NCBI GenBank assembly: GCA_964383465.1
Contig: CAYLGT010000001.1
Coordinates: forward strand, 1-64,000
DNA: 64,000 bases
Source: CAYLGT01 sp964383465
Lineage (GTDB): Bacteria; Patescibacteriota; Saccharimonadia; Saccharimonadales; Saccharimonadaceae
Reading direction: 5' to 3'
Below are positions 8,846-18,154 of this stretch, piece by piece (position 1 is the stretch's first letter; each line of letters begins with the position of its first letter). Position numbers and translations under genes: made by a program. Below the pieces are notes generated by a model. The model saw only the letters and a program-made list of their open reading frames with translations. It made no database searches and was not told the DNA's origin.

Positions 8846-10263
8846 ATGGATATATACAAAGAGCTCTCTAACATTTTTAAAGGTGAGCTAGACACTTCAC
8901 CTGCCGCCATAGAAAAGTACTCACACGACGCTAGCTTGTTTGAACTTGTCCCACAGGTAGTCGGACACCCGAAAAATTCAAAAGATATACAAGCTGTCGT
9001 GCGCTGGATCAACGACAACAAAAAGCAGCATCCTGAGCTGTCCGTGACACCACGTAGCGCCGGTACCGACATGTCAGGGGGTGCAATTGGTGAATCGGTC
9101 GTTCTGGACATGACGACGCACATGAACCAGCTCAAAAAAATTTCAAAATCTTCTGCAACTGTAGAACCCGGTATGTACTTTCGAGACTTCGACGCGAAAT
9201 GTTTGGAGCTCGATGCTCTGTTGCCAAGCTACCCAGCTAGCCGTGACCTATGTACCGTCGGTGGAATGGCGAGCAACAATTCTGGCGGAGAGAAGTCACT
9301 TCGTTATGGCAAAACTGATCGCTATGTCACAAAACTCAAAGTTGTACTGGCAGACGGCAAAGAATACGTTGTAAAGCCGCTGAACAAACCTGAACTTGTC
9401 AAAAAGATGTCGCAGGGTGATTTCGAAGGCAACCTCTACAAAAAAACGTTTAATCTGCTCGAAAAGCACTACGACCAGATCCAGGCCGCAGCACCAAAGG
9501 TGAGCAAAGACTCTACTGGGTATCATCTGTGGAATGTATGGAATCGGGAAACTGGCATCTTTGATCTCACTAAGTTGTTTGTCGGGGCGCAGGGAACGCT
9601 TGGTATTATCACCGAAATCGACTACGACCTCGTTCCACATGAACCGTTTTCTGGCGTGCTCGTTGCATTTGTGCGTGATGCTAACCAACTTGGTACCCTT
9701 ATCCCAGAGATCGTTGACCAAAATCCAGCGACATTCGAGAGCTTCGACGACAACACGCTGTGGCTCAGTTTCAAATTTTTCCCAAGCTTCATAAAAAAAC
9801 TCGGCTTTGGTCTATGGGTGAAAACGGCGCTACAGTTGGTTCCAGATGGACTGGCGCTACTGCGCGGTATTCCACGCATCATCCTGATGGTAGAGTTTAC
9901 TGGTGCTACCCAGCAGGAAGTTGATGACAAGCTGGATCACCTCGCACAAGTGCTGCGTGATGATCACTTGTTATATGTAGAAAAAGACAACACGGTCGAG
10001 AAAGCCAACAAGTTCTGGTTGATGCGCCGCGAAAGCTTCAAGCTGCTGCGCGAAAAGGTAAAAGACAAGCATACCGCCCCGTTCATCGATGACCTCGTCA
10101 TACCGCCTCATAAGCTTCCAGAAGCCTGGCCGAAACTGACGAAAATTATCAAAAAGTATAAACTCATGGCGACAATCGCTGGTCACATGGGCGACGGAAA
10201 CTTCCACATCATCCCACTTATGAAGATCGAGGATCCAAACGAGCGGCTAAAACTACAGCCCTG
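8846..10263 (+). CDS. FAD-binding oxidase (GlcD/D-lactate dehydrogenase type), 3' part lost in gap
   Basis: About 472 residues are visible before the gap. The N-terminal FAD_binding_4 (PCMH) fold shows TPRSAGTDMSGGAIGESVVLDM, GMYFRDFD and the very typical TVGGMASNNSGGEKSLRYGKT and GAQGTLGIITEI motifs. The C-terminal FAD-oxidase domain begins with PFIDDLVIPPHKLPE and reaches MATIAGHMGDGNFH, the region that binds substrate and metal. The remaining tail (usually a further 70-100 residues) is missing. The family oxidises D-2-hydroxy acids such as D-lactate or glycolate; which one is unknown. Confidence 0.88.
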
Positions 10264-10363
10264 NNNNNNNNNNNNNNNNNNNNNNNNNNNNNNNNNNNNN
10301 NNNNNNNNNNNNNNNNNNNNNNNNNNNNNNNNNNNNNNNNNNNNNNNNNNNNNNNNNNNNNNN
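10264..10363. other. assembly gap (100 N)
   Basis: A run of 100 N that cuts the FAD oxidase gene and marks the left edge of the contig carrying the type IV secretion operon. Confidence 0.99.
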
Positions 10364-10393
10364 CCTAAACACTCAAGTTTTTGAGTACTTAGG
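10364..10393. repeat. nested palindrome with CTCAA/TTGAG core
   Basis: A 30-base inverted repeat: outer arms CCTAA/TTAGG, inner arms CTCAA/TTGAG, with a short loop. The same plan (CCTA, 4 bases, CTCAA, centre, TTGAG, 4 bases, TAGG) recurs at 26283-26313, and the core CTCAAAG(T)TTTGAG recurs at 61482-61495. It may be a terminator or a protein-binding site. Confidence 0.5.
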
Positions 10394-10398
10394 TTAAA

Positions 10399-10420
10399 GC
10401 CCCAGATATCGCTCTGGGGC
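10399..10420 (-). terminator. terminator of the T4SS operon
   Basis: An 8-bp stem (GCCCCAGA/TCTGGGGC) with a 6-base loop. On the minus strand it is followed by a T-rich stretch (CTTTAACC). It lies 62 bases beyond the stop of the last operon gene, where a terminator is expected. Confidence 0.65.
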
Positions 10421-10481
10421 AGGGCGGAGAAGAATTGAACGGTCTTCTCGTAACGTATGTCTAACATTTCAGTTAGACGGA

Positions 10482-12863
10482 TTAGTTCATTCCCATCAGT
10501 GATGAGGCGAACCATTTGTGCGGATCGATGTCGTCGTCGGCATACCCTCCACCGTGAGGATGAACCTCAAAGTGCAGATGGCAGCCGTAGGCATTGCCCA
10601 TTTCACCAACTTCACCGATCTTCTGACCAGGGAGCACATGATCACCGTCGTTAACGTACTTGGCTTGCATGTGAGCGTACCAAGTAGTCATTTCACCAGG
10701 TGCTGTCTGAACCATCACCAGCCAGGGCCCAGCCCATGACTGATCGGTGCGGATGACGACCGTTCCCTCGGTCGCAGCAAACACCGAGGTGCCACATGCA
10801 GCCGAATAGTCGTCCCCGGTGTGGTACTTTTCCCATGCAGGACCAGTCTCGCCGTAATTGTCGCGGTCGACGTAGGATCCCTTGGGAACCGGCATTGAAA
10901 CTTTGCCATTGAACGACACCGCGGTTGTGTCTACCTTTTGCGAGATGCTCAAGCGCAAGACACCGATGATGTCTTGAGGCTGAACATAACGCAGCCTCAC
11001 GAGACCGCCGCGCTTCTGTGCTCCAACCACTACGCCAAGAGAATCCTCGGGCGGCGGTTTTTGCTCAGAGTCTTGCTCAACACCTGGAAAAGCGAGATCC
11101 GCATAGACAACAGGGTGGTCAGACGCCGTGCCCTGCTTGATCACTGTGTAGTTGGACATGCCAACATCTCGCGTAGCAAACACGTGGTCAATCCTACCCA
11201 CACCAACCTCGTCAGTTGTCTGTTGAGAACACGCTTCCTGACGTGGTACAGGGCGAGAAGCATCGTACGCATCCCACATAACTCCCCGGCCCAAAATACA
11301 CCAGGCCAGATAGCTACGATTGTTTCGATAGGTCCCACTCTTTTTGGCCTTGTAGCCAGAGTTGAAGTCACCAGTCATGACGACCGGGACTCCAGAGGCA
11401 TGAAGGCGAGTTACATCTCTGTCATGCTGCAGCGCGTTTTGCCACCGCTTCTTCTTATTTGGCGGGAACGCTGGATCGTGCGTGTTGGAAACATAGAACT
11501 CAGTCGTAGTACCAACGATACGCAGCAAGACAAGCGGAATGTCACGGTGGATCTTTCCGAAGTAGTACGGCATAGGCAGCGATGTTTCGCCACTTGGCCG
11601 TCGCTCCAGAACGCTGGTCTTCCAGATGATGGAGTTGACCGAGTGAGCACCCTTGCCGCGATCGGTATAGTGAGGGTTCTTCGGCCAAATGTCATACTCG
11701 TCTCCGAGTAGTTCCATCAAGCGACGCCGCTGATCAGGTTGCAGCTCCTGAAACCCAACCAGGTCGATATTTTGCCGAAGGATCAGCCGGGCGGCTTCAC
11801 CGATTCGCGAGACACCAGACTCTGACCCCGACGCAGCAGTATGCGATGAACCATGAACGTTGTACGTCGCGGTTCGGATACCTCCCGTATGCGGCATTTC
11901 TGTGCCAACATACAGTGAAACTCGGTCATCTGATTTGGGTCCTGCCGATTCTCCAGGTGCTGTGAAAACCAAGTCACCCCTTTGAGGGTGAAACCCGGAA
12001 GAGGCAACTGTTTCAGCCGGATACCAGACGCCGTTGACGGAGCCATCTTCAGAAGTAACGAAGCCTTCCAGCTCCTGTGACGTTGTGGGTACCGAAATAC
12101 CCGCCGTTGAAAATGCCCAGGACACGAGCCCGGCTCCGCTGTCCCACTTGTCGACGTCACCTTCACGACCAATGGCAGCGAGAACTGCCTGCTCGATCGG
12201 GTCACACTCGGCTGCTTGTGCGTACTGTGAAGTTGCCTCTACGTCGTTAGGACGCAGTGTTTGTGCTGCAGCAACAATCTTTGCAGCCTCAGGCATGTAG
12301 GTCTTGTAACGATCGATATATAGGGCATTTGGCTTCTGGACTTCAGCAGCCAGATCTCCTGGATCCATCGTCTTCCAACCAGGGATGTCGACAATCCCGG
12401 GCTCAGAGTAGTTATTCGAGCCAAGCTCGCCACCGAAAAGCACCATGGTTGTCGACTTGATGGGGTCTCGTCGCTGATCGACAGTTCCCCACCATTCTTG
12501 TTGCTGGAAAGGTCCTACACTGGTCGCGTCACCACCGATAGGGTTCGAGACACCGCTTTCGACGATCGCGATCGACATCACTGTTGCTGCAATCCTGTCA
12601 TCGAAACCATTCTGTCGAACAGTGCCGATAATGGTTGCCGCTAGAGATGCTTGGTCTGCCGTCATCGCTGCGCCCTTGACGGTAAGCCCATCATAGGAAA
12701 GGCTGATATCCTGGGCGGAGATGACTGGACCGGTGGCATCAGCACATGCAAGCTGCTGGTTCGCGATCTCATTCGCCCCAAGGCTCACCGCGACGAAGAA
12801 CATAAAAACCATGAAGCCAACAACTGCATACGTAAGCTTTCTCGCACCACTCTTCACAACCAT
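10482..12863 (-). CDS. membrane-anchored transglycosylase / NlpC-like / EEP nuclease / M23 peptidase fusion
   Basis: A 793-residue protein ending the secretion operon. Segment order: N-terminal TM helix (about 11-30); lysozyme/TraG-type transglycosylase domain (about 65-200) with Glu102 in AIVESG and SVGPFQQQEWWGT; NlpC/P60-like domain (about 222-322) whose DCSGL cysteine is replaced (DSGAGL, 241-246) and whose usual histidine is Arg314, so probably inactive; DNase I-like endonuclease/exonuclease/phosphatase domain (about 328-592) with intact N335, E373, D499/N501, D559/H560 and D582/H583; and a C-terminal M23 metallopeptidase (about 670-785) with H681, D685, H731, H762 and H764. The ATG at 12863 has a GGGGG-type site. 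Likely role, inferred: cell-wall opening for the secretion channel, or an exported weapon against a neighbouring cell. Confidence 0.85.
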   Translation of the reverse strand: MVVKSGARKLTYAVVGFMVFMFFVAVSLGANEIANQQLACADATGPVISAQDISLSYDGLTVKGAAMTADQASLAATIIGTVRQNGFDDRIAATVMSIAIVESGVSNPIGGDATSVGPFQQQEWWGTVDQRRDPIKSTTMVLFGGELGSNNYSEPGIVDIPGWKTMDPGDLAAEVQKPNALYIDRYKTYMPEAAKIVAAAQTLRPNDVEATSQYAQAAECDPIEQAVLAAIGREGDVDKWDSGAGLVSWAFSTAGISVPTTSQELEGFVTSEDGSVNGVWYPAETVASSGFHPQRGDLVFTAPGESAGPKSDDRVSLYVGTEMPHTGGIRTATYNVHGSSHTAASGSESGVSRIGEAARLILRQNIDLVGFQELQPDQRRRLMELLGDEYDIWPKNPHYTDRGKGAHSVNSIIWKTSVLERRPSGETSLPMPYYFGKIHRDIPLVLLRIVGTTTEFYVSNTHDPAFPPNKKKRWQNALQHDRDVTRLHASGVPVVMTGDFNSGYKAKKSGTYRNNRSYLAWCILGRGVMWDAYDASRPVPRQEACSQQTTDEVGVGRIDHVFATRDVGMSNYTVIKQGTASDHPVVYADLAFPGVEQDSEQKPPPEDSLGVVVGAQKRGGLVRLRYVQPQDIIGVLRLSISQKVDTTAVSFNGKVSMPVPKGSYVDRDNYGETGPAWEKYHTGDDYSAACGTSVFAATEGTVVIRTDQSWAGPWLVMVQTAPGEMTTWYAHMQAKYVNDGDHVLPGQKIGEVGEMGNAYGCHLHFEVHPHGGGYADDDIDPHKWFASSLMGMN

Positions 12864-12878
12864 CACCCCCTTTGGGCG

Positions 12879-13409
12879 CTAGTCAATGGAAGTGACTCGC
12901 CATCCAGCACCGACATAGCGAAGCTGGATGACAAAGTCACGAGGGATTTTGATGACCTGCAAGGTCTTCTCACCCTGAACGGCAACACCGACGATGAGTC
13001 GAACCTCCAGATGCGCCTTTGTCGCATCTTTTGAGAGCTCCCCAATGGCGGTGCTCTCGTCAACCCTGACTTCACGGATCACTCCCTGAACTGGCAGCTC
13101 CATAAAAGAAGGGCTTTGCTTCGCAAATGCAGGCGACACAAGCTTCAGAAGCTCAGGGCTCCATGGTTGAGTCTCGCCGGCTGACACGAAGTAGGTATCG
13201 ACAAAACTATTCACCACAGCATGAAGAGCGTTTTTACGCTCGGCAAGTACTGCAGGATCGGTCGTGCGCTCAACAGACGGGGAAGGGATGGCGGACGGCT
13301 CTTTCAAAGGTCCGCCATCCCTCGCACCAACGCTGCTCATCGCCCAGACGATCACTACTCCTAGCGCCACAACACCCAAAAAGGCTGCGACGACACGAAA
13401 GATCTTCAT
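12879..13409 (-). CDS. VirB8/TcpC-like single-pass membrane protein
   Basis: A 176-residue protein with one N-terminal TM helix (residues about 6-25), a short proline/serine-rich linker and a roughly 120-residue extracytoplasmic domain. That domain begins with a helix (AVVNSFVDTYF) and continues with alternating strands ending YVGAGWRVTSID, a pattern typical of NTF2-like folds such as VirB8/TcpC. Such proteins join the inner-membrane T4SS core. It lies 20 bases beyond the ATPase stop and 15 bases before the hydrolase start, within the operon. The assignment rests on topology and context, not on a diagnostic motif. Confidence 0.55.
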   Translation of the reverse strand: MKIFRVVAAFLGVVALGVVIVWAMSSVGARDGGPLKEPSAIPSPSVERTTDPAVLAERKNALHAVVNSFVDTYFVSAGETQPWSPELLKLVSPAFAKQSPSFMELPVQGVIREVRVDESTAIGELSKDATKAHLEVRLIVGVAVQGEKTLQVIKIPRDFVIQLRYVGAGWRVTSID

Positions 13410-13429
13410 TTCATCACACCTCTCTCTTA

Positions 13430-14890
13430 CTAGGGCCGCAGCGCAAGCACTTCCGGTGTTACATCGATCTTGCTCGAAGCCGCAAACTCACTTTCCGTGA
13501 TCTGGCGCTCATCCTGAGTGAGATGGATCAGAACCCGTGTGGGTTCCTGCCGTCCCATGACAAACACGAACTCACCTTGCTCTTGAGCAGCAATCCAGTT
13601 CTTAACCACACGTGAATAGTGGAAGAATTTGCGACCATTCTCGGCCGACTCTTCGCTCTGTTTTCCATGGAACACGATATCCGCCTCAAGCAATGAGTTG
13701 AGTGCGAGATCACGTGTCTCTGGAGGCAGCGCTTCGTAGTCACCGGGGAACCGGTGGCTCACAATCCACATGTAGGTACCTGTGCTACGAATGACCTTCA
13801 GGTAGTTGGCCATATTTGTAGCGTATGGCAAAATTCGCCACAGCTTGTGAATCTCGTCGTGGATCTCCATGGAGAAGATAAAACGACGGTCGTTACGAGC
13901 GACTGCGGACATCTTGTAGCGCCAGATGACTTGCTGCAAGAAGCCCATGGTGCGTTCGTTGAGGCCCGTGAGGTTCAGCGCAACTACTTCACGAGAAAGC
14001 AGTTGACTCATACTACCTTCACCAGAGAAGATCTCTCCAAAGTCGGCATCGGACAAACGAGACAGGATCATGAGGCAATTGTTCGCCACTTCCTTCACAC
14101 GATCATCACGAAGCCCAATAGTCGAAGGATCAAACTCATAGCCACTGAACTGCCCCACACTTGGCGAGCCACCCAAGAGCTCTGTTTCGCCAACCTCCTG
14201 GTCGAGGGGGGTAATGCTCGAGGGCACCTCTTCGGGCTCCCACAACTTACCCATAGCGATCGACCGTTCAACATCATGTGCACGCAAGTTCACGAGCTCT
14301 TGGAAGAACAGTTTGTCGGAAGCGTGCTTGCGGTAATTCTTATCCCGCTGACACTTCGCGATAAACGATCGGAGCGCCGCCATCATTACGATGACGTGCT
14401 CCGAATCGACACGTTCGTTGGTAACGAACTCCATGGCGTCCACCAACAGCGCAAGCTGCTCTGGCGCCGAAAGTCCCATAGACTGGTCATACAGATTGAT
14501 CGTCTGCTGTGACATGTCTTCAGGCGTGACGCCGAAGGTCTTGCAGAGCTCAGAGAGCTCCAGAACCCCATCGTTGCTGCGCACAATTTGGACAAAGAGC
14601 CTGAACGGCTCACCGTTTCGCTGACGAATCTCGCGCTCATTGAGCGCAGCCTTCGTGACCAGCGTTGTTTTGCCACCGCCGATATCACCATTCACAAGAA
14701 TGATAGGGGCCATGAATCCTCCGCCGACTACCTTTTGGTATGTCAGATCAAGAGTGAACGGCTCATACCCTGGAAGGTAGAAACCATAGACATGACCAAC
14801 CGGCGGGTTCACTTTCGGGGAGGCAAACACGTTGAAAAGTGCAAACGCGCCAACGTCAGTGCGATGCACCGCGCGAGAACCAGTTAGCAT
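13430..14890 (-). CDS. VirB4/TraC-type secretion ATPase (core ATPase part)
   Basis: A 486-residue ATPase powering the type IV machinery. Walker A GDIGGGKTT lies at about residues 68-76, after FTLDLTYQKVVGGG. A Walker B-like strand is FIFSMEIHDEIHKLW, followed by YLKVIRSTGTYMWIVSHR, as in VirB4 C-terminal domains. It lacks the long N-terminal domain of complete VirB4; the preceding SCO6880-like protein appears to supply it, so the ATPase is split over two genes. AAGGAG precedes the ATG. A strong hairpin separates it from the upstream gene. Confidence 0.78.
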   Translation of the reverse strand: MLTGSRAVHRTDVGAFALFNVFASPKVNPPVGHVYGFYLPGYEPFTLDLTYQKVVGGGFMAPIILVNGDIGGGKTTLVTKAALNEREIRQRNGEPFRLFVQIVRSNDGVLELSELCKTFGVTPEDMSQQTINLYDQSMGLSAPEQLALLVDAMEFVTNERVDSEHVIVMMAALRSFIAKCQRDKNYRKHASDKLFFQELVNLRAHDVERSIAMGKLWEPEEVPSSITPLDQEVGETELLGGSPSVGQFSGYEFDPSTIGLRDDRVKEVANNCLMILSRLSDADFGEIFSGEGSMSQLLSREVVALNLTGLNERTMGFLQQVIWRYKMSAVARNDRRFIFSMEIHDEIHKLWRILPYATNMANYLKVIRSTGTYMWIVSHRFPGDYEALPPETRDLALNSLLEADIVFHGKQSEESAENGRKFFHYSRVVKNWIAAQEQGEFVFVMGRQEPTRVLIHLTQDERQITESEFAASSKIDVTPEVLALRP

Positions 14891-14978
14891 CAGTTTCTCC
14901 TTATTGTTAACGTTCTATGCAATTTTTGAAGAAAGCATCTTATAGAAATCTACAGTATAGACTTGTATAAAATGCTTT

Positions 14979-15007
14979 GCCTGGCGGGGAAATAATCCCC
15001 GCCAGGC
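14979..15007 (-). promoter_or_regulatory. strong intra-operon hairpin between T4SS genes
   Basis: An 11-bp perfect stem (GCCTGGCGGGG/CCCCGCCAGGC) with a 7-base AT-rich loop, between the SCO6880-like gene and the ATPase gene. On the transcribed strand it is followed by AAAGCATTTTATAC rather than an immediate T-run, so it is more likely an mRNA processing or stability element or a partial terminator than a full stop. Confidence 0.6.
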
Positions 15008-15021
15008 CAGGCACCCTCATC

Positions 15022-16545
15022 TCAATACAATGTCCCAAGCGAAGCCCAGAACCACGGCAACTGATCGCCGTCATTGATAGTGTCGAGTGACAGCGGGAGC
15101 CCTTTGGACTCATCGCGAATCATCGCACAACTATCTTCCATCTCCTCATAACTGCTGCCACTTCCAGCGAGCAGAAGCCGCCAGTGAATTGGTTTTCCTG
15201 CACTGTAGAACGTGGTGTACTTACCAGCCTCTTCAGAGGCCATCTCCTCCTCGTCCAGAACGCTTCGATGACGCTTCATGCCAGAGATAGTCTCTCGCCA
15301 ATCACGCTTTTCGTTGCGAACCTTCTCTTCACGCTCGGGGTCACGAACCTCTGCAGAGAGTGAGACGTGGTAGTTGCAGTGCATACTGAAGAGCGAATCG
15401 AACATACCGCCCGGCATCGGGCCGAAGTCAAACTGCTCAGCCCAAAGAATCCTGTGGAACGTTCCGTCGAGCAAGATGTAGTCATGCTCGACTTCGATCT
15501 GCCGATTCGGGAACGGGCTAAAACGCCCCGTCCATGTCTTCGGTGTATCTGCCTTGCCACTCGTAATCGCACGAATGATATCCGCGCGATCATAGAATTC
15601 CTTGAACTTGTCATCCACAATGCGATCGCCCAGAAACTGGAAATCACGCAGCAGAGAAGTGAACTCGAGTGGCGAGACGATGTGGGCGTTGTCCGCACCA
15701 GCTCGCGACAAGCTCTGCTCGGCCTCCAGCGCCCCTCGCACGGCACTGGACTTCATGATTTGGTCAACCGTCAGCTTGTGGAGCCGTCGAGGCTTCCAGC
15801 CCTTCGGATCAAACCCGTTCAAGACCAGCGCATGACGTCGACGCCAGCTACGTTCCAACACTTCGGCGTGGGATCCAAGTGTCCGTTGACGACGTTCATG
15901 CTGTTCTTCAGTGGGCTTAGCGACAACCAGCGCATCCGAACCACGAGTGCTGATGAAATGCGTACTCACACTAGGATCGGCTCTACGCGTCACCTGAGCA
16001 AGCGCGATGCTTTCACCAACTTCAAGCACACGAGTCAAACTTGCAAACACACTTGAAGCACTTGCATCAAGCGTACTCCGATCCATAGGATCTGCCGTCG
16101 CAAGTCTCCCATTGCTCTCACCGAGGACGATCGCACTGTGACGCCCACGTGATCTGACCAAGGGGATTTCTCGGCCCCTGTCCTGCACCCTTAGGATGAC
16201 TTGCTCCGCATCTATACGGAACCCACCCTTGAGTGCTGATACATGATCACCGTAGGTGACTTGGGCATCCGTCAGACTTCGCCTCACGACGAGTCCATTA
16301 CGGATATAGCGGATTTTGAACATGATCGCACGTGGAATCACCAAAAACAGCGGGCCTTCATGACGCACGAGCGAACCCGCGGCGCCAATCAACAGTGATC
16401 CGATCAAGACATATGGGTTTCTCAGTGTGAACATCGTCCCCAAAATGATGATGATCCAGAACACATACCACATGACCTGAGGGAACGAGAAGAGCGGTGC
16501 CCTTGCTCGTCCCGGTGAATTCGCAACGGGAACTTGCTCGCTCAT
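15022..16545 (-). CDS. SCO6880-like / VirB4 N-terminal-like T4SS protein
   Basis: A 507-residue protein with two N-terminal TM helices (residues about 25-60) in a PrgI/VirB3-like arrangement, then a long soluble domain. The C-terminal third (LLDGTFHRILWAEQFDFGPM, GGMFDSLFSMHCNYHVSLSAEV) resembles the N-terminal domain of VirB4 proteins. Actinobacterial conjugation clusters encode such proteins (named after SCO6880 of Streptomyces coelicolor) next to a separate ATPase, as here. It overlaps the VirB6-like gene by 4 bases (ATGA). Confidence 0.65.
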   Translation of the reverse strand: MSEQVPVANSPGRARAPLFSFPQVMWYVFWIIIILGTMFTLRNPYVLIGSLLIGAAGSLVRHEGPLFLVIPRAIMFKIRYIRNGLVVRRSLTDAQVTYGDHVSALKGGFRIDAEQVILRVQDRGREIPLVRSRGRHSAIVLGESNGRLATADPMDRSTLDASASSVFASLTRVLEVGESIALAQVTRRADPSVSTHFISTRGSDALVVAKPTEEQHERRQRTLGSHAEVLERSWRRRHALVLNGFDPKGWKPRRLHKLTVDQIMKSSAVRGALEAEQSLSRAGADNAHIVSPLEFTSLLRDFQFLGDRIVDDKFKEFYDRADIIRAITSGKADTPKTWTGRFSPFPNRQIEVEHDYILLDGTFHRILWAEQFDFGPMPGGMFDSLFSMHCNYHVSLSAEVRDPEREEKVRNEKRDWRETISGMKRHRSVLDEEEMASEEAGKYTTFYSAGKPIHWRLLLAGSGSSYEEMEDSCAMIRDESKGLPLSLDTINDGDQLPWFWASLGTLY

Positions 16546-17714
16546 GTTTGGCCACCACCTCTCTGTTGTCGTGCCTGTGAGAATCGGCGAGCTTGTTGGA
16601 CACCACGGTCCAAACGTGCAGCAGATTTCGAGTACTTCGCAGCCGAAGATGTTGCAGCTGTCAGCGCAAACGAGACGCCACCGGTCATGTAACCAAGAGC
16701 GGCAGTGGTTGCGATGTCTTTTGTCGCCCTGCCACGGTCACGCCAACGCTGTTGACGATCACGCTGAACCCGGTCATGCTCCAGCCTCCACTCGGAAGCG
16801 GAGTACTGTCCATAAGCCTGCACCGGAAGCATTCGTTCGTGTGCCGCCAAGACAGCCTTCTGTACTGGCTTCTTCGACTTGTGGAAAACGTAGTACGGTG
16901 CGGCCGAAGCGATCAACAATGCAACGGCAACAAGCACATAGCTTCCCATACTTCCCGTAACTGGGCGCAGAACGGGCTCGATACGCAAAGACACCACAAG
17001 CACAAAGATCATCAGCGGTTTTACGTACGCACCCATCAACACCGTGCGCCAGAAGTTTGTCTGAAGCGAAAAACCAAAGGCGTCTAGCGTTCGCAGCGGA
17101 ATGAAAATTCCCGCTGCGAGAACTGCAAGCACTGCGGCAAGCATCAAAAACAGCGACTCAAGCATCAGGATGATGGACAGGAGCCGCAAAATCCACGACA
17201 TCCAGCCCACGCCACCATATGCCGGATCGATCAGATCCCACAAGTTTGTTTTCTCGTCGACGACGAACATAGTCATCAACAGGTCGCTGATAGCGCTTGA
17301 GAAGAAGAATAGTGCACCAATAACAGCAGGCATGACGGAGATCGCTATCAAGCTCACCGCATAGTCACGAAGTGTCAGCAGGAACTTTCTCCAGTTGCGC
17401 GCATAACGCACCATCATGATCACGGTGGTGATAGTGGCAACGAAGTATCCCAGCCAAACGATACCCGCCTCCAGATAGAGCGCACGGAACCAGTCCGCAC
17501 CGAAATCAGGATAAGGGGTATTGAAAATCATCTTGCTGGCTGATTGCATGAGATCCTGTGCAGAACCTCCGAACCAGTTATCCCAGAACGCAGTAATGGG
17601 ATTGAGGCTATCGGGAACGTCGACGATGCATGCCGCGGGAATGATGGGGCAGAGCCCCTCCATAACAGGCGTCTCAGCAACGTTAGCAGTTCCGAGTGCT
17701 AGGTAAGCAAACAC
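16542..17714 (-). CDS. VirB6/TrbL-like polytopic membrane protein
   Basis: A 390-residue protein with about six TM helices between residues 85 and 310 (for example AGIVWLGYFVATITTVIMMV and YVLVAVALLIASAAPYYVF), preceded by a soluble N-terminal region with two cysteines and followed by a long, basic, glutamine/arginine-rich tail. This layout fits the VirB6/TrbL inner-membrane channel component. It is coupled by ATGA overlap to the SCO6880-like gene and lies just after the pilin-like gene, the expected T4SS position. Confidence 0.65.
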   Translation of the reverse strand: MFAYLALGTANVAETPVMEGLCPIIPAACIVDVPDSLNPITAFWDNWFGGSAQDLMQSASKMIFNTPYPDFGADWFRALYLEAGIVWLGYFVATITTVIMMVRYARNWRKFLLTLRDYAVSLIAISVMPAVIGALFFFSSAISDLLMTMFVVDEKTNLWDLIDPAYGGVGWMSWILRLLSIILMLESLFLMLAAVLAVLAAGIFIPLRTLDAFGFSLQTNFWRTVLMGAYVKPLMIFVLVVSLRIEPVLRPVTGSMGSYVLVAVALLIASAAPYYVFHKSKKPVQKAVLAAHERMLPVQAYGQYSASEWRLEHDRVQRDRQQRWRDRGRATKDIATTAALGYMTGGVSFALTAATSSAAKYSKSAARLDRGVQQARRFSQARQQRGGGQT

Positions 17715-17735
17715 CTGTAGCTCCTCACGTTTGAA

Positions 17736-17763
17736 GAGGGGGCATACCTAGATATGCCCCCTC
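17736..17763 (-). promoter_or_regulatory. hairpin after the pilin-like gene
   Basis: An 11-bp perfect stem (GAGGGGGCATA/TATGCCCCCTC) with a 6-base loop, directly after the pilin-like stop and before the VirB6-like start. On the transcribed strand it is followed by TTCAAACG. A stem here would protect the 3' end of pilin mRNA or partly terminate, giving more pilin than channel protein. Confidence 0.6.
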
Positions 17764-17771
17764 AATGGATC

Positions 17772-18137
17772 TCAGCCGAAAGCACTCAGGATGATGTCCG
17801 TGAAACCGGACACCAAGCTCAGCACACTTCCGACAACCGAGATGAGCGCTGCGATCACGAAGGCCCAGACAGCCTCCTTGACGTTGTACTGTCGGCCTCG
17901 CTTGTTCCACCACCCGAGCCCAAGCATCGTCATACCCACAGCGACACTCGCCATGACGCCGACGATCATCAACCACCCAATGATGATCTTTGCGACGTTG
18001 GTCAGACCTTCTGACCCTTCCGGGGGCTTGTCAGGCACGTAGATGCCCGGGTCAAACCCGTCACCAAATACGGCCAGGACATGATGCAGCCCGACAGACG
18101 CGAGCGTCTGCAGGTGCTCCACAACGAGAAACAACAT
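17772..18137 (-). CDS. two-TM pilin-like T4SS protein (VirB2-like)
   Basis: A 121-residue protein with an N-terminal 45-residue region containing a first weak hydrophobic stretch, then two strong TM helices (IIIGWLMIVGVMASVAVGMT at about 51-75; VWAFVIAALISVVGSVLSLV at about 90-112) joined by a short basic loop (WWNKRGRQYNVKE). This is the topology of VirB2/TrbC prepilins. AAGGAG precedes the ATG. It sits second in the operon between the MinD-like and VirB6-like genes. Confidence 0.65.
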   Translation of the reverse strand: MLFLVVEHLQTLASVGLHHVLAVFGDGFDPGIYVPDKPPEGSEGLTNVAKIIIGWLMIVGVMASVAVGMTMLGLGWWNKRGRQYNVKEAVWAFVIAALISVVGSVLSLVSGFTDIILSAFG

Positions 18138-18154
18138 GATCTGCTCCTTAGGTA

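Noticed and set aside
10938..11711. A 257-codon plus-strand frame opposite the multi-domain hydrolase gene
   Set aside because: The minus-strand product has intact EEP and M23 motifs across this region; the plus-strand frame has none.
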